NCBI GenBank assembly: GCA_963971535.1
Contig: OZ020589.1
Coordinates: 68,239,239-68,303,238, forward strand
Origin: Notolepis coatsorum
Taxonomy: Eukaryota > Chordata > Actinopteri > Aulopiformes > Paralepididae
Direction of reading: 5' to 3'
DNA length: 64,000 nucleotides
The translations under genes and the position numbers were made by a program. A model generated the notes under the pieces. It did not search any database. It worked only from the letters and a program-made list of their open reading frames with translations, and was not told the DNA's origin. Below are positions 1-11,502 of this stretch, piece after piece. Position 1 is the first letter of the stretch; every line of letters begins with the position of its first letter.

Positions 1-1112
1 CCGACACCAAGAGCAAACGGAAGTGAACTGGGAATCCTGGATGCCCGGCCTTGCACTTGGGAGAGTAACCCCACCTTGGAGACATGGAGAGGAGGCTGTT
101 TTCAGAACAGATCTTGGCCTTTTCTGTAATCAGTAGAGTTTGCTTGGCCCGATGGAAACCAACGCAACTGCCTCCAAAATGCAAATCGACTGTTCTCTCC
201 TCTGGCTCACTCTCCAAGATGAATTTCCAAATGTAAGCGATTTGATTGAATGAGAAGTCAATTTGGCCCAGATATGTTTTGCAGCAGCTTTTTCCTCCAT
301 GGCACAGACTAGGTAGAGGTCACCCTTGGACCACTAGTGCAAGATCACATGGTTTCAACTCAAACTGGTCAACTGTGAAAATCAGGAGAACAGAAATGTG
401 TTCAGTTAATATCCATCAGTAACTGATCTGGTCTCGGATAAGTGGCTAAGGGTCATTTGTACCTTGAGTTTGTTCCCATGCTCTTCATGTCCCCTTCCTA
501 TCTATCACGTTTACCGTCTTAACCCAGTCATCCTTCTCATTACAACACTGTTTTATTTATTGATGCTTTCCTTTCATTGTATTTCTATGTCAGCTGGATC
601 TGAGTTATGTTAGGTCTTGGACGATGTCATGTGGTCCAATTATAAATATACTACTTCAACACTGGTTTAATCTGGATTGAACTGGCCTGGATAGCATTGA
701 GTATGACACATATTTGAATTGCATGGCCATGTAATTAATTAATGTATGACTAATTGACTCCTTGATTAATTTCTTGTCTAATGGTTGTTGTACATCTAAT
801 GACGAGGTGTTGAATTCTGGTTTTGTAAAGCTACTAAAGACGCTTAATTCATTTATTTTTTTAATGTACATTTGCGCCATAAATTGGGTTCTAGAATCTA
901 GATGCAGCCATTACGCCACCATGGATGGCTCGGTAACAAGGTTTTGTAAGTAAAAGCACAGAGAAATGAAAGAGTAAGTATTAATTACTGTACATAGATG
1001 TCTTAATTCCATATCCTTATCAACGCCAATCAGTTGTTTTGAAAGCCACCAGTGGTTCCTGTCACAATCACAATACGTCATCGCACTGACGGGATGCTTG
1101 CTTATCATTCAG
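1..1112. other. unassigned sequence, no gene seen
   Basis: I see no convincing exon, RNA gene or bounded repeat here. Open frames are short and lack recognisable motifs. The stretch lies downstream of the calnexin 3' end and is probably intergenic or the flank of an unseen gene. Confidence 0.5.
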
Positions 1113-1246
1113 TTGACCTCTCTCAAACCCGCCCTCTTTTCTTGATCATCCAATCACAAATGTTGCTTTCCTCGAGTTTTGTCAGAGAGGAGCAACAGTT
1201 GTGATCGGAGGATTAAGAAAATAGGGCAGGGTTTGAGAGGGGTCAA
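1113..1246. mobile_element. small foldback MITE, copy 1
   Basis: The two ends are inverted repeats: TTGACCTCTCTCAAACCCG at the left and the reverse complement of TTGACCCCTCTCAAACCC at the right. The arms also share a CTCTTTTCTT-type inner segment. The 134-bp piece would fold into a hairpin. A second copy starts at 1512. No coding capacity. The superfamily cannot be set from the ends alone. Confidence 0.65.
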
Positions 1247-1511
1247 TTGGGGAGACTCGAAAACACTGGATTGAATGCAATGAATGAATATTTATTGAAG
1301 AGGTCTTTTGGTGGGTATACCCCAATGGCCCGACTGGGTACAGCCTCCTAGGGTTGCAGAGAGGCCCCATTTGGGGACCATGCACTAGGGACCAACTTAG
1401 GCCACAGGGACCAGACCCTTGGCGGTAGAGGGAGACAAAGAGCACGAACAGCGGAGGGCCGAGCATTTTAAACCTGCAGGTAATGGCCTAATTAGGAGCC
1501 AGTGTGCTCAA

Positions 1512-2080
1512 TGGACCTATCTCAAACCCACCCTCTTTTCTTAATCCTCAGCTGTGATTGGAGGATCAAGAAAAGAGGGCTTGGGCGGCTAGGTGGCGCA
1601 GTGGGCAAGGCGCTCGCCACCAACGCAGGAGATGCTGGGTTCGAGCCCAGCTCTCGGCGTTGCTTCCAGTTTGGCTGGTCGTTCATACTAATACAATTGG
1701 CAGTATTAGGGGGTAGAAAGCTGGTGGGTGGGGATCGGACGTTGTGGACAGCGACTCCTACAGGTCGGTTGGTGCGCCTGCGCAGTAGAATCAGGAAGCG
1801 ACGAGGGCGGCGTGTCCCTCCCACGCAGACCCTCGCCGCTGAGAGATCGCGCTGTGCAGGTGAAAAGATGCAACGGCTGCCTCCTCGAGTACCGGAGGGG
1901 ACACGTGATGCAAGGCTTCGTCCACATTGCAGCCGGCTTGTGGGAGGCATGGCCTAACAACGTTCGAGACAGGGGAGGGTAGAATTGGACAATGAGAAAT
2001 TGGGGACGGGAGAAAAATAGAAAAATGGGGAGAAAAAGTAGATCAAAAAAGAAAAGAGGGCTTGGTTTGAGATGGGTCAA
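1512..2080. mobile_element. foldback MITE, copy 2, split by a SINE
   Basis: The left part (1512-1584) and right part (2066-2080) match the left and right arms of the MITE at 1113-1246. The middle is replaced by a tRNA-derived SINE with its 17-bp target duplication. Removing the SINE and one target copy restores a hairpin of about 90 bp. Confidence 0.65.
1568..2065 (+). mobile_element. tRNA-derived SINE with 17-bp target duplication
   Basis: The SINE proper is 1585-2048. Its head has an exact RNA polymerase III A box (TGGCGCAGTGGG) and B box (GGTTCGAGCCC) at tRNA-like spacing, then a tRNA-unrelated body of about 390 bp and an A-rich tail. It is flanked by a perfect 17-bp direct repeat, AAGAAAAGAGGGCTTGG, at 1568-1584 and 2049-2065, as expected for LINE-mediated insertion. 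A second copy is at 49092-49565. Open frames of 142-151 codons inside it are incidental. Confidence 0.9.
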
Positions 2081-3256
2081 ATTGAGTCTCTGCTACAACA
2101 TTAATTCTATATAATTTTGTTATCACTCACATTACCTGAAGTATTTTCAGCCCTTTAAAATGTACCATTAAATTGCCATAAAATAACAGTTATTTTATTG
2201 TTAAACCAACGGTTAATGTTTTAAAATAATGCAACATAAAAGATCATGGTTGGACCTTGAATGCAAACCTACTTACATGGATTTGAGTGGCAGGGCTGTA
2301 GACAAAACCCAGCAAAGTGCATTTGAGAAGCAGAGCGAACAGAGCAAGACTGGGAAGAGATGTAGTGAGTAAGGAAAATGTAGGAAGAGGACTGAGGAAA
2401 GGTATTCGTCCGGGAAAAATAAAAAGTGAAGCAGCCTAGAGTGCTATTGATCCACTCACCCAGTCCTGGAGCACAGGCACTGCATATAGAAGCATCAAAC
2501 CGGGCATTACCTGGAAAACGTGCTGATGTCAATAATGAGCTCCAAAGTGGATCCTCAAATATATGACGGGGGAGCGTGAGGGTTGATCACAGGGATTGAT
2601 ACAGGAAGGTAATGTGGTGGACAACATTGAGATTAAGAATAGGTTATTCATCCCTAGCTAGTAAATTATTGCTCCCCCCCCCCCCCCCCACCTGGAGTGG
2701 CAATTTAAATGTTTATACAGAATGGCTTTTGTTACTGGTGCTATTGCAAAGGGAAATCATTTTGGATATTGTGTTACACTCCAATATATTATAATTTTTT
2801 GTACAGTAATATGCATATTATCCCTCGTTTCTTTTCCTTCTGGCATGCTGACTGACTGCCCTACCTACAAACATCCTAAGAAACAAACTGCCTTGTGTGT
2901 AGAGATGCTCTGTAAATCTTGATGCAATTGCCTTTTAACATTTTGTTTTAATAAAGACTTAAGACTTAACTCGTTTCTTTGGGCATTTCATACATACTGT
3001 TATGAATTTGTTGTGGTTGTGATTAATCAGCAGACCAGTGGCAGCAGTTCTTACCCAAAAGCAGCTCTGAGCGCTTGGAGAATAAAGTGACACCAAGGAA
3101 GTTTCAAAGGTTGCTCTGAAGTTTATTGAGTACATGGCAGATACATTGGCCGTCAGTGTCACGTACACACTGAGCCATAAACCACCACAAAGGAAGTAAG
3201 GGACAGTGTTTTAGCAAGAATTACGGCTTAGGACAGGAGCGACTCGCCTTCTTAAA
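2081..3256. other. unassigned sequence with a poly-C tract
   Basis: No gene is recognised. It contains a homopolymeric C run near 2673-2690. A plus-strand AATAAA sits near 2950 after an AT-rich stretch; it could be the 3' end of an unseen transcript or retrocopy, but no matching coding sequence is visible. Confidence 0.4.
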
Positions 3257-4195
3257 GGTGTAAACAGGGCACGAAATAAACTTTGACAGCCAGTGGCGGG
3301 TAGATGGGAAGAATCTACCCGCCAAGCATATTTCTTACCTGCCACATTTTCTTTTTGATACATTTTTTTTATTTTTATTTTATATAATTTACATTTTTTT
3401 ATATATAGTATAATCATACTTGTAGTTGTATTATCTGCGAGACATCGCCACCACGCAACAAGTCAAAATGCTCGCTATCTGCAAACAGCTCCACTGTCTG
3501 TGTGTATACTCGAGTAGCCTCCAGCTCCAGTAAGGATTCTCCGGCGCTGTCTGTGTGTATACTCGAGTAGCCTCCAGCTCCAGTAAGGATTCTCCGGCGC
3601 TGCAGCTAGACCCTATACTCTACATTCAGCAGCATGCAAGGATTCTCTGGCGCTGCAGCTGGATGCATCCATAGATATATATCTATGGATGCATCTCCGT
3701 CTGAGTCGCGTAGTTGATGATGTCACACACAGAGTCTGTCACAGACTAAGATGTCAACACAAACACACAGACCTTGGTGGATGCATGAAGCGATATAAAT
3801 AAACCAATAGCCAATAAATGTGAAGTTATCTTTGAACCCCTGTTGTCAAGCCTCGTTAATATAACCCCTTTCCTCACTAATGGAACTGGTTTTGTGGACT
3901 CCATGACGGTGCTTTGAGCGTTTCCAGGATTAGCAGCTAACGCTAATTAGCTTAGTTAGCTCCCTACAGTGCAAGCAGGCGCCACGGGCAGTCAGGACAG
4001 AAGAGTAGTGGATGTGACATCAGTAAACAAGCCACAAATTAGGCCTGTCATAAGACGAAAACACACTGCAGTTTTAATTATTTTACATGACTATTTTGTG
4101 ACCCGCCAAATGGCGGACAGACCTCTCAGTGGCACACACCAAACCTAAAATCTGGTCGCCAATGGCAGGCTCTAGTTTCGGGCCCTGGGTGTAAA
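3257..4195. mobile_element. non-autonomous hAT element (923 bp)
   Basis: The element (3265-4187) starts CAGGGCACGAAATAAAC and ends GTTTCGGGCCCTG. It is flanked by a perfect 8-bp duplication GGTGTAAA (3257-3264 and 4188-4195), the hAT signature. Internal sequence at 3430-3600 recurs in inverted orientation inside the hAT element at 34215-35169, and 3800-3960 resembles 27660-27800, so these share a parent family. A local direct repeat (about 64 bp) is present at 3498-3600. No transposase remains. Confidence 0.85.
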
Positions 4196-5880
4196 CCACA
4201 ATTACTCTTGACTGCAGATACAGTAGGATGTGTTTGTGGAACAAGATGCATTAAGGTCCAACTGAACTATGTGAAATGCATGTGTAGTACAGGAGCTGTG
4301 AAAGTACACTACACAAGATTATAGCACAAAGTACAATTCCTAACACCTACCCAGTGTTATTACATGTGAAGAATGGGACAGTGCAGGGTAGAAAACGTAG
4401 AGTAAAGAATACTTCTAGAATAGGGAGATTTATTCAAATAGACCTGCCACATTTTCCTGTCCGGTTTCTCCATTGACTTCCAAAGTAAAACTAGACATGG
4501 AAAAAGTAACCGAAATTATAACTAGTTTTACTTATAGTGACAGGAGGGTGATGATGGATATTTCAGGGGCTAAACAGCATAACCGAAGTCAACTAGTTTA
4601 CAGTATTGTGGACACTGTTGCACAGCACCCTCTGGGAAGTCCGTTAAAACGTTCACAACTTGTCGTCTTCACACATAAACCACGCCCGTAGCTGCCAGTC
4701 GTTCCTCAAAGGACACCAAGGATGTCCGAACCACAATCACATAACTTGAATCCTCACAAGCTGGATGTTCTTGTGATCTCACGAGGCCAGCTGCCGTGCA
4801 GTTATACAGCTTTGTGCCATTCAAATGTATCGAGGGGTGTTGGTCTGCAACTCACTCCCAAAGCCAGACACCAGAGAAGTAAGAGTAAAACCTGTGATGT
4901 CATCAGGTAAAGATGAAGTCTAGAGCTGTTCCATAGACAACGAATGTTTGAGTTTGTTACCCAAATCCACAGACCTTGTTAAGTTTCATTAATAACTATC
5001 ATGGCAGGTGTACTTCATTAGAAAATAGTTCCCAATATAAACTATTCACAACAAGGTCTGTGGATTATCCCCAGTAACCGTGTTATGATTTCTGGAAAGA
5101 CATTGTTTTCAAATGTTTATATATCTTATTTTGCCACTTTTGAGTGCCACACACCCAATGTCATTCAGCTCCATTGTATTGGAGCGATAACTCAGCAAAT
5201 CACACCAAAATTATCTAGATGGATAGATAGTGCTCTGGGTAAGAGGAAAATATATATTTTATATACTTATAATATACTTTAAAACTTTGGGTAAAATGCT
5301 CCTTTAACCTCAATCATTGCTCCATTTCAAATCCAATGTGCTTGAATACAGCCTGGACTCATATTTACAGATTGCACTGTAGATTCAGGTCATACCACCC
5401 AGCCTAATGTGAGGGGTTATTTGAAAATACATTTTGGTTTGACATCATGCAGTTCAATGGGATAAACAGCGATTGCATTACTTATTTTGCACAAGTGAAC
5501 AGGTATTTTTTTAATATTTATTTTCCAGCATCCTTGTATTGAATATGCCATTTCTGGTGGATGTTTATTAACCCTTTCCTTGCCTAGCCACCCCATGCAA
5601 AAGCAAAAACCTTTTACAAACTGGGCAGTAGATGGTAGGTAGGTAGGCACTAGGCAGTGTTCCTGGCAAAAAGGACAGCTAATTGATTACAGTACTTAAA
5701 GCTAATTGGAAGAGCTTGTAAAATAATTGATTCCCGTAACAACCCAGGCTAAAACAGCAAGGAGTATATAATATATCTATATAAGTATATCATTTTTCTT
5801 CAGCACCTAACTAACATTTCAGACTGCCAAATCCATGCCAAGAAGCAAAACCCATTTTCCATTATATGAGACCTGTAAGT
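4196..5880. other. unassigned sequence with an inverted repeat
   Basis: No gene is recognised. A 16-bp perfect inverted repeat (ATCCACAGACCTTGTT near 4967 and its complement near 5051) encloses about 70 bp and may mark a small MITE. The remainder is AT-rich with only short, motif-free open frames. Confidence 0.4.
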
Positions 5881-6660
5881 CAATCAACAGGATGCCTTTC
5901 TTTTTTTTATTAAATATTGTTTTATTTCCAAGAGCAATGTACAATTTGCAAACATATGTAAACAGGGATATCTGCCATCATTGGGCAAGAACATGAACTA
6001 TAAAAGCCAGAGACAAAAATATAAAACAAAAAACAAGAAAATCACAATAAACTTTTTTCCCAGGCAAGCATTCTAGAATTTCAGGTCCGCAGACATTCGG
6101 GGACAGCAATGTTGTGCCGACTGAATGGTGTCATGACCTCTGAACAGTTTGATTGTACAGTGGTCTGCTATGTATTCTGTTGTGACTTGACGACTGAGGG
6201 CCCTATTTTTGCAAACCCACACAAGTGTAAGCTCAGGGCGCTGTTGCACATGGGCATGTCCCAATTTATCTTTGGTAATTTGCAAGCGTGTCCATAGCGC
6301 AGCACCTTTGTCAAAGGGTCGGAGTGGGAAGAACACATTTCTATTGCCAGCCCCAGCTGTGCCACCGTGACCGCACCCACCTCGAAATTACCCAACAGGC
6401 TCAAGCAGAACCAATTCACCTTGTGTCCAACCAAATTGTCAATATACTTGCACCAGCATGAAAATAAGAGCCCCGAATGTCAAGTTATCCGGGTGAAACA
6501 ACAATATTTGTGGATTTGCACAGCAAACTAGTGCTGGCGAGTTCAGCGGTTTATCAAACAAGTTATCAGCGACAGCCTTTCAAACTGACCTCGGCTCCCA
6601 AGTAAGCAAACCAGTAGCCAAACAAATATACTGTAAGAAAAAAAAGAAACAGCCTAAAGT
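5881..6660. other. unclassified repeat-like sequence downstream of canx
   Basis: A T-rich stretch with two TTTATT motifs is followed by a moderately GC-rich stretch (6070-6440) with overlapping open frames of 60-88 codons on both strands. None has a recognisable domain. I suspect a degraded DNA transposon but could not define its ends. Confidence 0.3.
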
Positions 6661-6669
6661 CACTCAGAA

Positions 6670-7707
6670 AATGCATCATAAATGTTTTTATTTTTATCTG
6701 GCATGGAACAAAACAAGTTTTAAAACAGGAATAAATAAGGTTATCAGTGCCGATCCTCTTGATCTTCAGTTTTCAAATCGCTATAACTTAGTAAAAAAAC
6801 AAACACACAAAAGTAACTCTTCCTGACTTCTTTTGAAAAGTCAAAACAGAACATCTGTTTTCCAATGGAGGTATCATTTTCTACCTAAGGTGAGGCGACT
6901 TATTGTCTGAAATGTCCTGGCACCATGGTTAACATCTAGGCGACTTATTGTCTGAAATGTCCTGGCACCATGGTTAACATCTCAAAAGTGAAGTCTTTCC
7001 TCATGTCCCACGGCATCCTCTGTCCCACCACCCGTTCCCAAAACAAACCCATTTCCACAAGTTTAGAGAGAAAGGAACTTGATAAGTACCTGTATCCATG
7101 AACGTCTCCTGCCCAGAAGGGATGCAAGAAACCACAGCAACCTCAGAGAAGTAACCCATGGAGCCTTTGGACAGTGGTATGTACAACTGGAGTTCCCTCT
7201 CAGATTCATATCATAAAAGGCCAACAGTTAACCCAAATAACTATGAAGAACTATATTCAGAAAGGAAGACTGCAAGCGGAGATGCGGGGAAGGGGTCAAT
7301 GGAGGGTTTAGGCTGGGGAGATTGGGGGGGGCTAAGAGGCAATTAAGTGGAGAAAGGCTGAAAAGGATGGAAGCTTAGGAACGAAGAACAAAATGTCAAC
7401 TGGGACTTCAATAAGGGTGTGTGAGTGTCTGGGGGGGGGGGGGGGGGGGGGTGATATAGGATGTAATTTAGAAGCCAGTGGACCTTAAGGGAGTGTAGCT
7501 GAGGGATAGAGGACAGAAAGGAAAGTAGGTAAAAAGGAGGGAGGGAAGAAGGTGAGTAGAACATAGTAGCCAGGGTGACTGCAGACTACCAGTTGGCTGG
7601 AGGAAGTGCATGCTGTTCAGTGTGGAGGAAAGGAAGAACAGAGTCTTTCCACCTCCTCCCCACCAGGGCATGCAGGAAGGAGAAAGGAGATGAGTAGGCC
7701 CACATCT
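6670..7707 (-). other. canx: canx 3' untranslated region with polyadenylation signal
   Basis: From the calnexin stop codon the minus strand runs about 1.0 kb without coding potential to an AATAAA hexamer (complement of 6687-6692). Cleavage probably falls at 6665-6680. The UTR contains a perfect 45-bp tandem duplication (6893-6937 and 6938-6982) and a C tract of about 20 (complement of 7431-7451). The end point is inferred from the signal only. Confidence 0.6.
6893..6982. repeat. 45-bp tandem duplication in the canx 3' UTR
   Basis: Two identical adjacent copies, 6893-6937 and 6938-6982, each starting AGGCGACTTATTGTCTG. Such a perfect copy implies a recent local duplication or an assembly artefact. 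Confidence 0.9.
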
Positions 7708-7782
7708 TCAGTCTTTCCGTACCCTCCTCTTCCTCACAGCTTGTTTCTGGCTGTTGACGCCATTGTCACCGCCCTCCTTTGG
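7708..7782 (-). CDS. canx: canx last coding exon: ER-retention tail and stop
   Basis: The acceptor has a TC-rich tract ending CATCCAG at 7783. The exon reads 24 codons ([10 protein letters not shown]..., ending RKRRVRKD) then TGA at 7710-7708. It joins the previous exon in phase 0. The basic end corresponds in position and charge to the RKPRRE end of mammalian calnexin, which acts as an ER-retention signal. The sequence is diverged, so the assignment rests on phase, splice site and the basic terminus. Confidence 0.8.
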   Translation of the reverse strand, partial: PKEGGDNGVNSQKQAVRKRRVRKD

Positions 7783-10700
7783 CTGGATGAGAGAGAGAGA
7801 AAGAATGCAATTGAGAAGAGGCAGAAAATGATTAGCTAACACATGATTACTTGGTCTGTTCACTGGTTAAGACAGAAACACATGTTTCAGTCTTTCATGT
7901 CTTGTCTGACCTCAACGCCCCTCCGTGCTTTGATCGCTACCAGGGAACAAAACTTTTTGACTTACCAGCCATTTGGCTGGTAGATTTTAAAAACTACCAG
8001 CCAGGCAGATTTTTTACCAGCCAAAAATTATAAATAGCTTTTTAGTATATCGCCATGTGTTATTATTACTACGGTATATAATACTCTCATATGCTATTTT
8101 CAATTAATATCATAAACAACATAAGGAATATTAGCATAATTTTAAGTGGACTGAAGGAATGAGTCAGCGTTAATGAAACATAGAAGTGGGGTCGGGACAC
8201 ACACACTGGTTCAACTCACCACCCCCGCATCATATTGTAGTCTAGTCTGTCTTCAAACTTCCACTCCTCTCGAAACTTTTATATTTGAATATCAACATTA
8301 TCTGTCCATCCTCAGTAATCCTCAGTTTACTATAATATACTCCTGTCCTTAGTCCTGACTAGTGACTTCATCGTCTTTCCAAACGCACGCACACACAGAG
8401 AAAGGGAGAGTGCTCCCCCCCCCCCCCCCATTTCCCTTTCCTCAGTCCACACTGTCTGCTGTTCTCTCTGGCTCTGCCTCTGATCAGGATTAGCTTGTTA
8501 GTTTACGCTAACGTAACGTTCATTTCGGGCGATGTGGGCATAAAGGAATGGCGATGGTGAAAAGAATGTTAGATGCATTTGACCTGTTGTGAGAAAAAAA
8601 AAACACCACAGACTTATTTCGGCTCGCAAAATAGGCGCACTGCTGTGTAGCCCCGCTCGGCTTTAATGCGAGCAGACAGCACGGACTGGGGCGGATATGA
8701 CTCGCGGAGTTGCCACAGGTTTTTTCAAAATAAGAAATGAAACCAGTCACGTCACTCTACTGTGATTGGACCGTTGGCTTGAGTGCAATGTGGGACTTGT
8801 AGTTTAACGATTCTCAGCGGAGAAATAAAAAGAACAACTGAGGCTGTAATCTGCACTTGCACACTGTGCGAGTAATTGATTTTTCAGGTTCGCACACACA
8901 TATTTTTAGGGGCATATGCGAGCAATATGGTCGCACTGTAGAGCCCTGCTATATTGATACCATTTAGCCCTTACCATGACCAGGATCTGTCCCGAAAAGA
9001 ATATTCCAATTATCTGATCGCCATTCCAAGTACTGATCGCGATCGTGTTTCCAACGTAATCCAGCAATGAACATGAACCCGGGGGGCCCGACCCTCGTCG
9101 ATGCAGGATAAGCGCTTGCCCTGCCCGAGTAGTTAGACACCGCCCGCTGGCCGCAGATCGGCCCAGACACCAAGGCACATTGTTTCAAATGGAGTGCAAT
9201 AGCGGCCGCAAGGCAGTGATATTGGACTTTTGCGATCTCAGACCCATCCCCAGTGATAACACACAGCTGCCTGCATGTTTATGAATGGAAATATCGAATA
9301 AAAGAAATAATGATCATAATAACGAGTATACTTGTTGTTGGTGTCCAACGATTGGCGGGCTATAACGAGTATACTCGTTGTTGGCAATTAAAGAGTTAAA
9401 GTTAATACATAATATCATCACAAAACTTTGAATAGAAGTACATTAGAATAGTTGGAGGAAATGTATCAGTTGTTAAAGGGGACATGCATTATAAATGGCC
9501 TTTTCCAGTGTTTAGCATTGTATCCTAGCAATTGGGGATTATATCAATGTGGTTTGTGTCGTTAATTATCATATTGACTCATCAGTCTAGTCTCGAGTTC
9601 ACAAGATCTTCCCTCACTCAACTAAGCTGTTCTGATTTGACGGTATTGCTGACATGAATAAGGTACTGATTTGCATAACAGCAGAGCGAGTGGAAATATC
9701 TTCACTTCCTCAAACAGAGCGAGGCAGAGAGAGAACAAGCGAGCGAGAGAGGGAGAGAGACAGGAGCTTCTGTTGGGGAAACGAACCACGCACGGGGAAG
9801 CAGTGGCACACACACATTTACACACCCAACCTGGACCGCACGGGGAAGCAGTGGAGAGATAACTTTATGCTCTGTGTCCCTCTCCCTCCCTCCCTCCCTC
9901 TCTATCTCTCTCTCTCTCTCTCTGTCTGCCAGTCGCAGACTGTGGGTGACTGTCACCCAAAGCGCTTATGGGCGGAGCCCATCCAAAAATAGCCTGAAAT
10001 CCTGAGGCTGAAAAATGATGATTTTGAGTACTTGATCAAATAGTGCAAGGAATAGCAATGCATGTCCCCTTTAAGGATCCATTATTTTTGTGGCAGGTGT
10101 TGTTAACTCTTTCACTACCGCACTACCAAATGGTTAACCCTTTCACTGCGACAATACAGAAGGTTTCACTACCACACTACAGAAGGTTAACCCTTTACTA
10201 TCACACTACAGACGATTAACCGTTGTGGTAGTGAAAGGGTTAAGGATGGTGAAATGCAGAAATGGCAGGTGTGCCTGATAATAGGGGTATGTCCAATAAG
10301 GAGGGCTGATTAACTAGGTGTGCATTTGGAATACGCGTTGGTCCTGTATTGAAATGTATTTATGTAATATGAAACTAGCTTGGTTCGGTTGTTGTTCCAG
10401 GATGTGAGCATATCAACCCTGTTGCATTTTATGGTCCTGCTTGCTTCTAGGAAATGGTGCATCACATCTGCCTCGTCACCGCCCACTGTGACAGATAGGA
10501 GAGATACTTTGCCTCTCAGAGCATTCAAGGAACTATAAAAGAAGGAAGGGTCCTCACGTCACTGTGTAGTGCGTGAACGCACATTCCACAAAGTGTGGAA
10601 ACTTTCAATTCAACATGGAGTTGAATGGGATTGCCGGGTTATTACCTCGGATGTCAGAATCATCTGCAATTTGTTGTATTGTTAACTAGCTAACGTTTGA

Positions 10701-11405
10701 TATATATTTCCTCAGATAGCCGGTATATTTTGAATTTGAATACAGCCTTCAATAGAACTGGCACCAAAGTCTGGCACCAATCAGAACATAGAACACTGGT
10801 CTAAAAAGACAGCCATCTTTTTAGTAGCTCTTGTTGGGCAAGTAAGAATTATTCAAAGAAAAAATACCTCATCTTCTGATGTTCTCTCAATAGGTTTGTT
10901 CTCCTCTTCTTCTCCTCCTTCCTCCACCCCCTCCTCCTCTTCTTCATCATCCTCTTCCTGTCTGTCCCCTCCTGCCCGGGCATCATCTGCCTCCAACTCC
11001 TCCTTCGCTCCTGAGAGAGGGAAATAAAGGGAGTGGGCAGACGGCACGAGACATCCATGTGGCACAATGTAGCATCAGCGCTGTGATGAGATCCTCCACA
11101 CATCAGACACAAGCAGGTAGCGGGCAGAGAGCACCAAGTGTCTTTCTAACCTGGCACGCTCTCAGGAGTGATGGCATCCGCTTCCTTCTCATCCTCTGCC
11201 GCCACCTCCACCTCCTCCTCCTCCTCCTCCTCCTCCTCTTCCTCCTCCTCTTCTTCCTCCTCCTCCTCCTCCTCCTCTTCCTCTTCCTCTACATCAGGCT
11301 GCGGGGTGTCCACCTTCTTGTACACATAGTCGTCATCAGATTTCTGAGACAACGAGGGGAGATGAAGCCAAAGTCAAGGCGGGGAGAAATGCCAGTAAGA
11401 CATCT

Positions 11406-11502
<97 letters not shown>

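Noticed and set aside
1585-1660. Possible functional tRNA gene
   Set aside because: A and B boxes are present but the sequence continues into a SINE body with A tail and target copies.
1502-1957. 151- and 142-codon frames near 1.5-1.95 kb
   Set aside because: They lie inside the tRNA-derived SINE and are not conserved in the second copy.
2940-2960. Polyadenylation signal of a plus-strand gene
   Set aside because: AATAAA is present but no upstream exon could be recognised, so no gene is called.
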